Shown here piece after piece: positions 35,595-44,019 of a stretch of 64,000 nt of DNA. The stretch is taken from positions 62,001 through 126,000 of the forward strand of contig NZ_QBUY01000001.1 of the NCBI RefSeq assembly GCF_003121405.1, in the 5' to 3' direction. Source of the stretch: Paraburkholderia sp. C35 (lineage in GTDB: Bacteria; Pseudomonadota; Gammaproteobacteria; Burkholderiales; Burkholderiaceae). Positions within the stretch are counted from its first letter, which is position 1. Every line of letters starts with the position of its first letter. Under the pieces are notes generated by a model, which was not told the DNA's origin, ran no database searches, and was given only the letters and a program-made list of their open reading frames with translations. Both the position numbers and the translations under genes were made by a program.

Positions 35595-36226
35595 CAGCCG
35601 ACTGCCTGCGTCGCGCGCTGCATATGCGTCGCGTTATATCGCACGATCAGCCCTGTGTCGGTCTCGAAGCCGAGCCGTCCCGTCAGCGTTTCGAGCGGGC
35701 GGCCATACAGATGGAAATGCAGTGTCGGTTCCGCGCCGCCGACGTGAATGCTGTGAATATCGTCGGGAAGGAAGGCGATGGGCACGCCAGGCCGCACGAC
35801 GATTTCCTGCGACAGTTCGATCTTCGCGTGGTCCGGGTCGCGACCATCGTCGGTGCGGCGATAGATTCGATTCAGTTCGGCACCATCGATCGCGGCGATC
35901 ACCGCCCACGTGTCGTGGTTGTGCGGGATCGTCGTCTTGCCTGGCAGCAGTGAATTCAGATACAGCGCGAAACCGTCTTCGCCGGGATTGAGGCGATAAC
36001 GCGTCGACGTATCGCCGCTATCGCGTTGCGGCGGCGGAAAATCGGCGGAGTCGAACAGCGCGCGATGCGTCGCGAGTTCGAGCAGACGCGCGCTGATTGC
36101 GGCGAGCGCTTCGCGCGTCACCCCTTTTTCTTCGATGATCGTGCGGGCATCGGCGAGCAGCGCCTGCACAGCGGACTTGCGTTGCGCTGCCACGTCTGTG
36201 ACGGCTTCGTTGGTGGTTGTGCTCAT
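35594..36226 (-). CDS. Cysteine dioxygenase-like thiol dioxygenase (cupin)
   Basis: A 210-residue cupin of the bacterial cysteine dioxygenase family. Iron ligands are His102 and His104 in GKTTIPHNHDTW and probably His158 in PDDIHSIHVG. The position of the crosslinking cysteine of the mammalian enzyme is not a cysteine, as in bacterial mercaptopropionate-type enzymes. It would oxidise a small thiol to its sulfinic acid with oxygen. It lies between the ABC ATPase and the C-S lyase, so its thiol may be cysteine itself or the product of the lyase. Confidence 0.85.
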   Translation of the reverse strand: MSTTTNEAVTDVAAQRKSAVQALLADARTIIEEKGVTREALAAISARLLELATHRALFDSADFPPPQRDSGDTSTRYRLNPGEDGFALYLNSLLPGKTTIPHNHDTWAVIAAIDGAELNRIYRRTDDGRDPDHAKIELSQEIVVRPGVPIAFLPDDIHSIHVGGAEPTLHFHLYGRPLETLTGRLGFETDTGLIVRYNATHMQRATQAVG

Positions 36227-36231
36227 GATCG

Positions 36232-37095
36232 TCAGATTGAGGTGTCGTGTGTGGTCGGCGTGTCTCGTTGATCACGCCGTCGCGCGCGGCCCGTACGGTC
36301 TTCGCCGCGGGCACGCTGCAAAAAGAGCCTGGTTCGTTCGTGAACAGGATCATGGAAGATCTGCCGCGCGCTGCCGTGCTCGACAATCACGCCGCCTTCC
36401 GTAAAAAACACTTCGTCGCTGATGTCCTCGGCGAAGCGCATCTCGTGCGTGACCAGCACACAGGTCTGGCCTTCGTCGGCCAGTTCGCCGATCACGTTCA
36501 GCACTTCGCCGACCGTCTCGGGATCGAGTGCCGATGTCACTTCGTCGAACAGGATCAGATCCGGCCGCATGGCGAGCGTGCGGGCAATCGCCACGCGTTG
36601 CTGCTGGCCGCCCGACAGTGCACCAGGGTAAGCCGTTGCCTTGTTGCCGAGCCGCACCTTGGCAAGCAGCGCATGCGCGTCACTCTCGGCTTCCGCGCGG
36701 CTGCGGCCGAGTACGCGCATCGGCGCAATGGTCAGGTTCTGCAGTACGCTCAGATGCGGAAAAAGGTTGTACTGCTGAAACACGAAGCCGATCCGCTTGC
36801 GTAAGGCGATGCGTTGGGCGTCGGTAGCTTGTGCGCGCACATCGATACCATCGACATGAATCTCGCCGCGTTGCGGCGACACGAGGCCATTGATGCAACG
36901 CAGAATGGTCGACTTGCCCGACCCTGACGGGCCGATGATCGACACGGCCTGACCGCGCTGTACCGACAGATCGATGCCGTTGAGCACGGACGTATTGCCG
37001 TATTGCAGATGCACATCGTGCAACGACAGCAGCGCATGACCGGCAGTGTGGGCGTTGGCGAGGGCAGCGTGTTCGTCGATAGCAATGCGGTTCAT
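36232..37095 (-). CDS. Amino acid ABC importer ATPase (GlnQ/TcyN type)
   Basis: A 287-residue ATPase. Walker A GPSGSGKST, the Q-loop region FVFQQYNLFPHLSVLQN, signature LSGGQQQRVAIARTLAM and Walker B LILFDEVTSALDP are all present. A short N-terminal extension precedes LSLHDVHLQYGNTSVLNGID. It is the first gene of the minus operon, divergent from the receptor and two permeases at 37426-39852 that it must energise, so the importer is split across a shared promoter region. Confidence 0.92.
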   Translation of the reverse strand: MNRIAIDEHAALANAHTAGHALLSLHDVHLQYGNTSVLNGIDLSVQRGQAVSIIGPSGSGKSTILRCINGLVSPQRGEIHVDGIDVRAQATDAQRIALRKRIGFVFQQYNLFPHLSVLQNLTIAPMRVLGRSRAEAESDAHALLAKVRLGNKATAYPGALSGGQQQRVAIARTLAMRPDLILFDEVTSALDPETVGEVLNVIGELADEGQTCVLVTHEMRFAEDISDEVFFTEGGVIVEHGSARQIFHDPVHERTRLFLQRARGEDRTGRARRRDQRDTPTTHDTSI

Positions 37096-37207
37096 GCCGC
37101 CTCCACGGTTGGTTTGCGGGCCGGTTTCGATGGCGCGGTGCCGCGCGTCACATCCGATCAGTTGCGCACGCAGCAGCCGATCATTCTAGGAACGCAAAAG
37201 TCATTCA

Positions 37208-37236
37208 CTAACCAACGAATCGGCGAAACCTTATGC
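37208..37236 (-). promoter_or_regulatory. Composite operator-like motif in divergent promoter region
   Basis: On the minus strand this reads GCATAAGGTT, 11 bases, TTGGTTAG, the same two boxes at the same spacing as at 13418-13446. It lies in the 330-base gap between the divergent ATPase (start 37095) and receptor (start 37426), so it could serve both operons. Nothing else in the gap is recognisable. Confidence 0.6.
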
Positions 37237-37425
37237 GGCGATCTGCTATATGCACGAGAACAGCGCGACGGCATGTACAGACACGCTTTAACGTCTGTGT
37301 GCTTTGCTTAGCAGATTCATTTCGTTGGCCACGCATCGGGATTGGCATAGGGTATGCCGTCCAGCCTTGGCGTATTCACCGTGGTTCGCCTGAACGCCTC
37401 AGTCCTTTCATTTATCCGATCGCTC

Positions 37426-38289
37426 ATGACCATCAGTAAAGCGGCTCATAACAAAAGATCCCTGGGTTTCCCGCTGCGCTTTGCGCTGCTTGCCACGCTC
37501 GCCGCAACGCTATGCACGCCGCGCGCTCATGCAGACCAGACGCTCGACAAAATCAATTCACGCCATGAAATCGCCGTTGGCGTGATGATTACGGGCAGTC
37601 CGTTCGGCTCGCTCGATCCGCAGACCCAGCAGCCACGCGGCATGAATGTCGACCTCGCGAATGACATCGGCAAGCGCCTCGGTGTGAAGGTTCAGCTCGT
37701 CTCTGTGCTGCCCTCGACGCGCGTTCAGTTCCTGCAGCAAGGCAAGGTCGATATCCTGATCGCGAATATGGAATACAACGCACAACGCGGCGAAATTCTC
37801 GATCACGTGCCGACGCCGTACTATCGCGTGGGCGGCACGGCGATCACGCCGAATTCGAGCGGTATCACCAGGTGGGAAGATCTGCGCGGCAAACCGGTTT
37901 GCATTTCGCAAGGCAGCAGCTATATCCGCCCCGTGGTCGAGAAATACGGCGCGATACCGCGCGCATTCCCCGGCGCGTCGCAATCGCTGCTCGCGCTGCG
38001 CGGCGGAAGCTGTATCGCAGCCGTGCACGACGCCGCACCGTTGCTTTATCCGTTACAGCAGCATGATCCCGAATGGCGTGATTACCGCACGCTGCAGCCG
38101 GAACTCGAACCGGCGCCTTCGGTGATCTGGGTGCGGCAAGGCGAAAAAGATACGGCAGCGAAGCTTGATGCCATCGTGCGTGACTGGCATCACACGGGCT
38201 GGCTCATCGAAGACGAAGCGAAAAACGGTCTGACGCCGCCGTCGCCCGCGCTCGCAGAGTGGCACAAGCAATTGCCCTCCGTGCAATAA
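37426..38289 (+). CDS. Polar amino acid ABC substrate-binding protein (family 3)
   Basis: A 287-residue family-3 receptor. ATG 37426 is chosen because it places a classical signal (GFPLRFALLATLAATLCTPR, cleavage near AHADQ); the longer form starting at 37354 has an unlikely leader. Mature motifs: TLDKINSRHEIAVGVMITGS, PRGMNVDLANDIGKRLGVKV and VDILIANMEYNAQRGEIL. It is about as long as the receptor at 31870 and clearly related to it. It is followed after 2 bases by permease genes. Confidence 0.9.
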   Translation: MTISKAAHNKRSLGFPLRFALLATLAATLCTPRAHADQTLDKINSRHEIAVGVMITGSPFGSLDPQTQQPRGMNVDLANDIGKRLGVKVQLVSVLPSTRVQFLQQGKVDILIANMEYNAQRGEILDHVPTPYYRVGGTAITPNSSGITRWEDLRGKPVCISQGSSYIRPVVEKYGAIPRAFPGASQSLLALRGGSCIAAVHDAAPLLYPLQQHDPEWRDYRTLQPELEPAPSVIWVRQGEKDTAAKLDAIVRDWHHTGWLIEDEAKNGLTPPSPALAEWHKQLPSVQ

Positions 38290-38291
38290 AC

Positions 38292-39035
38292 ATGGCTTTC
38301 TCTTTACACTCGCTGGTCGATGCGGCGGCGCATGCGGGCTTCGACTATCGTTTTCTGTTCGACGCTTACGACCGCGTGCCCTTCATACAGGGCATCGTGG
38401 TGAGCATCGAACTGGTCATCGCGACGATGGTCGGCAGCGCGCTCGCGGGCTTGCTGCTGCTCATCGCGTTGCGCCACCGGAACGTGTGGATCGCCGCATC
38501 TGCGCGCGCCTACGTCGAACTCACGCGGAACACGCCAACACTGGTGCAACTCTATTGCGCGTTTCTGGTGCTGAACATGCTGATCACCCAGTGGCTGCGC
38601 GAGAGTCATATCGACAACCCGTTCAAGCCATTTTTCTGGGTCGTGCTGGTGCTGTCGCTGCATAAGGGTGCGTTTCATGCGGAGGCATTGCGCGCCGGAT
38701 TCGATGCGTTGCCGGCGCAAACGCTCGAAGGGGCTGCGTCGCTGGGTTTCGACCGCGCCACGCGCTTCTGGCGCATCGAATTGCCGCTCGCGTTTCGCAC
38801 GGCGTTACCCGCGCTGGTCAATAACTTCGTCGAACTGGTGAAAGCGACGGCGCTCGCGTCGGCGATTGCCGTCGGCGATATCACCTATCAGTCGATCATG
38901 ATCTGGACGCAGCGCGACAACGTGCTCGCATTGATGGTCGTCATTCTGCTTTTCTTCGGCCTGCTCACGTGGCTGGTGAGCCGCGCAGGACGCTGGCTCG
39001 AACGACGTTTATGGATTCCCGGTTATGGCGCCTAG
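38292..39035 (+). CDS. Amino acid ABC importer permease 1
   Basis: A 247-residue HisM/GlnP-type permease. The motif ARAYVELTRNTPTLVQLYCA precedes the third helix, and the ATPase-contact EAA loop is AGFDALPAQTLEGAASLGF. It starts 2 bases after the receptor and its end overlaps the next permease by 11 bases. Together with the second permease and the divergent ATPase it forms an importer with a heterodimeric channel. Confidence 0.92.
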   Translation: MAFSLHSLVDAAAHAGFDYRFLFDAYDRVPFIQGIVVSIELVIATMVGSALAGLLLLIALRHRNVWIAASARAYVELTRNTPTLVQLYCAFLVLNMLITQWLRESHIDNPFKPFFWVVLVLSLHKGAFHAEALRAGFDALPAQTLEGAASLGFDRATRFWRIELPLAFRTALPALVNNFVELVKATALASAIAVGDITYQSIMIWTQRDNVLALMVVILLFFGLLTWLVSRAGRWLERRLWIPGYGA

Positions 39036-39852
39036 ATCGGCTGCATCGTCTTTTCCTGTTGCAGAAAGCCGCCCCGCAAAGCGCGTACGCGGTCCCGCGC
39101 CTGGCGTCGCTGCGGCGCTCGGTGTGCTGGTTGCGGGTGCACTGCTATGGACCTTCGCGCCCGACTCCGGCGCACGGGGCGAAACGCTGGCGCGCTTTGT
39201 CGAGTGGGCGCCCGCGCTCGCGCATGGTTTTGCATTGAACGTGCTGATCAGCATCGGCGCGATTGCGATTGGCTCGGTCCTCGGCCTCGCGATCGGCGCG
39301 CTGGCACTCGCGCATTCGCTGCCGGGACGCATCGCCAGGCTATGGGTGCAGGCCTTCCGCAATGCGCCGTGGCTGGTGCTGGTCTATTTCACGACGTATG
39401 TGTTTCCGTTCGAGTTCACACTGTTCGGCACGACATTTCCGTTTCCGGACTGGCTGAAGGTGACCCTTGCGCTCGCGCTTCCCGCCAGCGCCAACATTGC
39501 CGAGGTGTTTCGCGGCGCGGTGGCGTCGATTCCGACTACCCAATGGGAAGCGGCCGGTTCACTCGCATTCTCGCGCGCGCAGATCCTGTTGCATATCGTC
39601 TTGCCGCAGTGCATCCGGCGCATGCTGCCGCCGTGGATGAACGTCTACGCGATCATCACGATGGGCACCGCGTTGTCGTCGCTGGTCGGCATTCACGATC
39701 TGATCGACACGGCGCAGGTCGCAAGCAGCACGGTAGCGCGATCGAGCTTTACCGTGCTGAGCTATCTGGCGACGCTGGTGATTTTCTTCGCTTACTGCTA
39801 TCCGATTTCGCTGCTTACGCGTTGGCTGGAGAGGCGGTTGGGGAATGGGTAG
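39025..39852 (+). CDS. Amino acid ABC importer permease 2
   Basis: A 275-residue permease with an N-terminal extension of about 30 residues before its first helix. RLWVQAFRNAPWLVLVYFTT and the EAA loop VASIPTTQWEAAGSLAFS identify the family, and the end is SLLTRWLERRLG. It overlaps permease 1 by 11 bases, and its 3' end overlaps the convergent hydrolase gene by 38 bases. No hairpin is visible at this convergent junction. Confidence 0.92.
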   Translation: MAPRSAASSFPVAESRPAKRVRGPAPGVAAALGVLVAGALLWTFAPDSGARGETLARFVEWAPALAHGFALNVLISIGAIAIGSVLGLAIGALALAHSLPGRIARLWVQAFRNAPWLVLVYFTTYVFPFEFTLFGTTFPFPDWLKVTLALALPASANIAEVFRGAVASIPTTQWEAAGSLAFSRAQILLHIVLPQCIRRMLPPWMNVYAIITMGTALSSLVGIHDLIDTAQVASSTVARSSFTVLSYLATLVIFFAYCYPISLLTRWLERRLGNG

Positions 39853-41104
39853 CGGTTCGGTCGCTGTCGCGTTCGCCGGCGGAATGCAACATGGCATGCA
39901 GCAGTACGTTCGCACCCGCCTCGGCCCATTCCTGCGTAATCGCCTCGGTTTCGTTGTGACTCACGCCGCCAATGCAGGGAATGAAGATCATGCCCGTCGG
40001 CGCGACGCGCGCAGCATAGATTGCGTCGTGTCCGGCGCCTGAGATCATGTCCAGATGCGACAGGCGCAGATGGTTCGCGGCGCTGCGTACGGTCTCGATA
40101 CACGCCGGCGCAAACGGCACAGGTGCGCAGTCGAATATCTGGTCGAGCGTGTAAGTGAGGCCACGTGCGTGCGCAACGTCTGCCGTCTGCTTGCGAAGCG
40201 CGGCGTCCATCTGCTCGAGCACCTGCGCATCGGGATGCCGGAACTCGACCGTCAGAAAACATTCGCCCGGCACCGTGTTGCGCGAGTTGGGACGCGATTC
40301 GATCATGCCGACGGTGGCGCGGCCATCCGGCGCGTGGCGGCGCCCCAGCCCATCGACGAAATCGATCAGCCGGGCCGCGCCGACCAGCGCGTCGCGGCGC
40401 AGGTCCATGGGCGTGGTGCCGGCATGCGCATCGGCGCCGCGCAGCGTGATTTCATACCAGCGCTGTCCCTGACCTCCCGACACCACGCCGATGGTTTTGC
40501 CCGCACGCTCGAGGATCGCGCCCTGCTCGATGTGCAATTCGTACAGTGCATGCACGTCGAAGCCGCCAACCGGTTCGGCGCCGTCGTAGCCAATTTCCGT
40601 GAGGGCTTCGCCGATGGTCACGCCTGCCGCGTCGGTGCGCGACAGACCATAGTCGAGCGGATACACGCCCGCGAACACACCCGAGGCGATCATGGCCGGC
40701 GCGAAGCGAGAGCCCTCCTCGTTGGTCCAGAGCACGACATCGATCGAACGCTCGGTTACGACATCTGCGTCTTCCAGCGTACGCACCACTTCGAGCGCGC
40801 CGAGCACGCCATAGATGCCGTCGTAGCGGCCGCCATTCGGCTGCGTGTCGGCGTGTGAGCCGCTCAGGACAGGCGCGAGCGAAGGATTGCGCCCGGCGCG
40901 ACGGGCAAAGATGTTGCCCATCCGGTCGACACGCACGGTGCAGCCCGCTTCTTGCGCCCACCGCACGAACAGATCGCGCGATTCGCGGTCGAGCTGCGTC
41001 AGCGCAAGCCGCCGCACACCGCCTTTTTCCGTTGCGCCAATCTGGGCCATGCGCTCCAGCGAGTCCCACAGGCGAGCCGCATTGACGCGGAGATCAGCTG
41101 TCAT
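39815..41104 (-). CDS. M20 amidohydrolase, probable N-carbamoyl-L-cysteine hydrolase (AtcC/TsnC-like)
   Basis: A 429-residue metal-dependent hydrolase of the hydantoinase/carbamoylase branch of family M20. The metal site is visible as LSGSHADTQPNGG, WTNEEGSRF and LHIEQGAILE; dimer-domain sequence GADAHAGTTPMDLRRDA follows. The protein start is ATG ending at 41104, overlapping the stop of the ATC-hydrolase-like gene by 4 bases. In Pseudomonas the thiazoline pathway converts ATC to N-carbamoyl-L-cysteine and then, with a carbamoylase of this family, to L-cysteine; tight linkage to an ATC hydrolase makes that the best assignment. Allantoate or ureidopropionate hydrolase would be the default without that neighbour. 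Confidence 0.8.
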   Translation of the reverse strand: MTADLRVNAARLWDSLERMAQIGATEKGGVRRLALTQLDRESRDLFVRWAQEAGCTVRVDRMGNIFARRAGRNPSLAPVLSGSHADTQPNGGRYDGIYGVLGALEVVRTLEDADVVTERSIDVVLWTNEEGSRFAPAMIASGVFAGVYPLDYGLSRTDAAGVTIGEALTEIGYDGAEPVGGFDVHALYELHIEQGAILERAGKTIGVVSGGQGQRWYEITLRGADAHAGTTPMDLRRDALVGAARLIDFVDGLGRRHAPDGRATVGMIESRPNSRNTVPGECFLTVEFRHPDAQVLEQMDAALRKQTADVAHARGLTYTLDQIFDCAPVPFAPACIETVRSAANHLRLSHLDMISGAGHDAIYAARVAPTGMIFIPCIGGVSHNETEAITQEWAEAGANVLLHAMLHSAGERDSDRTATHSPTASPANA

Positions 41105-41646
41105 TGCGATGTGTCCTTGCCTTGCTGGTCCACATGCGAAGGCCCGGATGCCTCGCCTGCCAACCGATAACGAAAATCGCAACGTTTGCCGCCTTGCATG
41201 ATCGTGCTCGTCCGCTCGAGCTTGACGCGCGCATCGTAGCCCTCGATAAACAGGCTGTCGCGCGCACAGCTCAGCAGATGGCCGATCTCGCCCAGCCCCA
41301 TCGCGTGATACATCTCGGCATAGCGGCAGCGCTTTACGTCGTAGTCGTAGTGCGCGTCGTCGGCGCGCAGCACCTCGACCTGCAGCGCATCGTCCTTTTC
41401 CCACAACGTCTGCAGCGCGATGAACGATGCGATGCTGGTGCCTTCCGGCTCGCGCTGCGCGAACTGCTCGCCCGCCTGCACAGCGGCGCCGCTGACGGCT
41501 TCCGCGATCACGGCCTGAGCACGCTCGATACCGAAGTCGCGCTTCAGGATGGCGTAGATCGGCTTGATAATTTCCGCCTCGATGCGCCGCCGCGCCAATA
41601 TGCCGAGGTTGTCGATCGCATCGTGTTCAGGCGTGCGCGTGCTCAT
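41101..41646 (-). CDS. L-2-amino-thiazoline-4-carboxylate (ATC) hydrolase
   Basis: A 181-residue protein matching the ATC hydrolase family. Its spaced conserved residues are visible: KRCRYAEMYHAMGLGEIG, then LLSCARDSLFIEGYD, then TIMQGGKRCDFRYRL, with three cysteines at the family positions. The enzyme opens the thiazoline ring to N-carbamoyl-L-cysteine. It is translationally coupled to the downstream carbamoylase and lies 6 bases after the binding-protein stop. Some family members occur in other operons with unknown roles; the coupling to an M20 carbamoylase here favours the cysteine pathway. Confidence 0.82.
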   Translation of the reverse strand: MSTRTPEHDAIDNLGILARRRIEAEIIKPIYAILKRDFGIERAQAVIAEAVSGAAVQAGEQFAQREPEGTSIASFIALQTLWEKDDALQVEVLRADDAHYDYDVKRCRYAEMYHAMGLGEIGHLLSCARDSLFIEGYDARVKLERTSTIMQGGKRCDFRYRLAGEASGPSHVDQQGKDTSQ

Positions 41647-41652
41647 AGCCGT

Positions 41653-42849
41653 TTACTCCTTTGCAGTCTGCGTGGCCGACGCATTGGCTGACGCATGGTT
41701 CGAACCGCCCAGCACGTCCACCACATCCCAGCTTCCGCCCTTGACCTTGTAGATCGTGTAGGCGGGATCCTTGAGATTGCCCTCGGCATCGAAAGCAATT
41801 GTCCCCGTAATGCCCGGACGCTGGATGGCATGCAGTGCCGCGACCAGCCGCTTCGGATCGGTCGAGCCGGTTTGTTCGATCGCCGCAATCAGCGTGGCGG
41901 CAGCGTCATATGCGAACGGCGCATGCAGTTCGATGGGCGCGTGATAACGCGCGCGGTATTGCGTATCGAACTGTTTTCCGCCGGGCATGCGTTCGAGCGG
42001 GCGTCCCGGTTCCAGCGCGGTAACGCCCTCGCCTTGCGAGCCCGCGAGCTTCAGGAAGGTCTGGCTGACGAAACCGCCGCCGCCCAGCAGGGTCGCCTGT
42101 ATCTGCAACTGCCGCATGCGTCGGACGATGGGTGCCGCCTCGCTGTCGATACCGCCAAGAAAGACGAGGTCCGCGTGCTGCGCCTTGATCGCCGTGAGCA
42201 CTGCACTGTAGTCGACCGTCTTGTCGGTCACGTACTGGTGCGTGACGATGGTGCCGCCGTTGCTCTCCACGCCTTTGATGAACTGGTTCGCGAGTCCGGC
42301 GCCGAACGACGTCTGATCGTCGATCACGGCAATGCGTTTCGCCTTCAGCGTTTTCACCGCGTACGCACCCGTGTACGCGCCGCTGCCGTCGTCGTGCCCC
42401 ATGATCCGGAACGCCGTGTCGAAGCCCTGCTGTGTGTACGCGTGACCGGTGGACGCGGGCGCGATTTGCGGAATCCCTGCATCGTGGTAGACACGCGATG
42501 CGGGCACGCTGCAGCCTGTATTCCAATGCCCCACTACGCCGGCTACATGCTGGTCGACCAGTTGCTGCGCGACGCTGACGGCCGTACGCGGGTCCGACTG
42601 GTCATCCACGGATACGAGCTTGAACACGACCGGCTTGCCGTCGATGGTGGGGTGCGTGCTGTTGGCGTCATCGACGGCGAGCCGCGCACCGTTTTCCAGA
42701 TCCTTGCCGATGCGCGCCGACGGCCCGGTCAGCGGACCGGCTACGCCGATCAGCACGGTTTGCGGTGTCTGCGCGTGAGCGTAGCCCATCCCGGCCAGTA
42801 ACGCGGAAATTGCCACGAGGGCGCAATGCAGAGGCTTGTGTCTGTTCAT
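41653..42849 (-). CDS. Branched-chain amino acid-type (LivK) binding protein of the ATC operon
   Basis: A 398-residue type I periplasmic receptor. The ATG ending at 42849 gives the signal MNRHKPLHCALVAISALLAG with cleavage near YAHAQ. The mature start TVLIGVAGPLTGPSARIG and GVVGHWNTGCSVPASRVYHD are typical of LivK/LivJ. It is the promoter-proximal gene of the ATC operon and divergent from a LysR regulator. No Liv permease is adjacent; the Liv components at 60130-63620 could be partners. ATC or a related cyclic amino acid is the likely ligand (inference). Confidence 0.88.
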   Translation of the reverse strand: MNRHKPLHCALVAISALLAGMGYAHAQTPQTVLIGVAGPLTGPSARIGKDLENGARLAVDDANSTHPTIDGKPVVFKLVSVDDQSDPRTAVSVAQQLVDQHVAGVVGHWNTGCSVPASRVYHDAGIPQIAPASTGHAYTQQGFDTAFRIMGHDDGSGAYTGAYAVKTLKAKRIAVIDDQTSFGAGLANQFIKGVESNGGTIVTHQYVTDKTVDYSAVLTAIKAQHADLVFLGGIDSEAAPIVRRMRQLQIQATLLGGGGFVSQTFLKLAGSQGEGVTALEPGRPLERMPGGKQFDTQYRARYHAPIELHAPFAYDAAATLIAAIEQTGSTDPKRLVAALHAIQRPGITGTIAFDAEGNLKDPAYTIYKVKGGSWDVVDVLGGSNHASANASATQTAKE

Positions 42850-43051
42850 GATCGAGGACCGTAGTTGTGTGGGCGCGGCCGTCACTTCGGCAGTGAGTCA
42901 CCGCGAGTCATAAGATGAGAAACATTAAAGAGAAGCGCCCTCTGGCCGCAAAGCAGCAAAATGCAGATGGATATTTCCACACGGCATTTGGCACTTATCT
43001 CTTTGTTTTTAAGTATGTTTCTTAATTTCCACTCATACCTCCACATACGCC

Positions 43052-43057
43052 TATAAT
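43052..43057 (+). promoter_or_regulatory. Consensus -10 box directly before the LysR gene
   Basis: TATAAT at 43052-43057 is a perfect -10 hexamer and ends 7 bases before ATG 43065. If used, transcription would start at about the A of ATG, giving a leaderless or nearly leaderless mRNA; no ribosome site is present in between. No good -35 box is seen. The 215-base divergent gap (42850-43064) is otherwise AT-rich without a recognisable repeat. Confidence 0.5.
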
Positions 43058-43064
43058 TTGATAC

Positions 43065-43985
43065 ATGAAAAAAATTCGGCATTCGGCGAGCGATCCACCG
43101 TTGCGTGCGGTGCGCACCTTCGAAGCGTTTGCACGCCTGGGCTCGGTTGCAGAGGCTGCACGTGAGCTCGGCGTCACACCTTCGGCAGTCAGCCACCAGT
43201 TGCAATTGCTCGAGACCTTCGTAACCACTGCGCTGACGGTGCGCGACGGTCGCGCACTCTCGTTGACCGACGAAGGCCGCGACTACTACCGCTCCATCAG
43301 TACTGCTTTTGCCGTGTTGCGCAGCGCGACGGGTTTCGTGCGCGAACGCTCGACGCGCCGGCAGATCACCGTGAGTCTGATTCCGCTGTTTGGGATGGGA
43401 TGGTTCATTCCGCGCCTGCACGACTTTCTGGAAGGGAACGACGACGTGGACGTCACGGTGCTGTATGCGAACCATCGCTACTATCGCAGCGATGCCGCCG
43501 ATCTCTCGATCCGCTTCGGCACGGGCGACTGGACGGGCTATGAGAGCACGCGCCTGCTGTCGGGTGCGGTCGTGCCCGTGTGCACGCCGCGCTTCCTGCG
43601 GCGTCACGGTCCATTCAAACGCCCTGCCGATCTGGCCAGCGTCCCGCTCGTCCACGACGAAGACCGCAGCACGTGGGCTCACTGGCTGCAAAGCGCGGGG
43701 GTGAAGCATGTTGCGCGGACGGAAGGCCCGCTGTTCGAGGATGGACAGTTGACCTTGAATGCGGCGCTCGCCGATCTCGGCGCCGCGCTGCTGCGGGCAC
43801 CGCTGATTGAACGCGAGCTGGCGTCAGGCCAGTTGGTGAGGCTGTTCGAGCACGAACTCGACGATGGGCGGCACTACTATCTTTGCGTGCGGGCAGGCAC
43901 GGAACTGCCGGATGGGGCGCAACGACTGGCGCAATGGATCGTGGACACGTTGACGAAGAAGCATGGCGGCAGGGCCGCCGCATGA
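43065..43985 (+). CDS. LysR-family regulator (GcvA-like)
   Basis: A 306-residue LysR-type regulator. The helix-turn-helix is LRAVRTFEAFARLGSVAEAA followed by RELGVTPSAVSHQLQLLE, and the C-terminal effector domain contains SLIPLFGMGWFIPRLHDFLE and SIRFGTGDWTGYES, as in GcvA. It is divergent from the ATC operon and is its likely regulator, with ATC or cysteine-related effectors possible. A hairpin without T-tract follows. Confidence 0.92.
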   Translation: MKKIRHSASDPPLRAVRTFEAFARLGSVAEAARELGVTPSAVSHQLQLLETFVTTALTVRDGRALSLTDEGRDYYRSISTAFAVLRSATGFVRERSTRRQITVSLIPLFGMGWFIPRLHDFLEGNDDVDVTVLYANHRYYRSDAADLSIRFGTGDWTGYESTRLLSGAVVPVCTPRFLRRHGPFKRPADLASVPLVHDEDRSTWAHWLQSAGVKHVARTEGPLFEDGQLTLNAALADLGAALLRAPLIERELASGQLVRLFEHELDDGRHYYLCVRAGTELPDGAQRLAQWIVDTLTKKHGGRAAA

Positions 43986-44001
43986 GATGCAGCGGCCCTG
44001 C
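43969..44001. terminator. Hairpin between LysR gene and small convergent gene
   Basis: Arms GCAGGGCCGC (43969-43978) and GCGGCCCTGC (43992-44001) form a 10-base-pair stem with a 13-base loop, overlapping the LysR stop and facing the stop of the small gene at 44020. No T-tract, so intrinsic termination is uncertain. Confidence 0.4.
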
Positions 44002-44019
44002 TGTGCCAATGCGTGCCCG

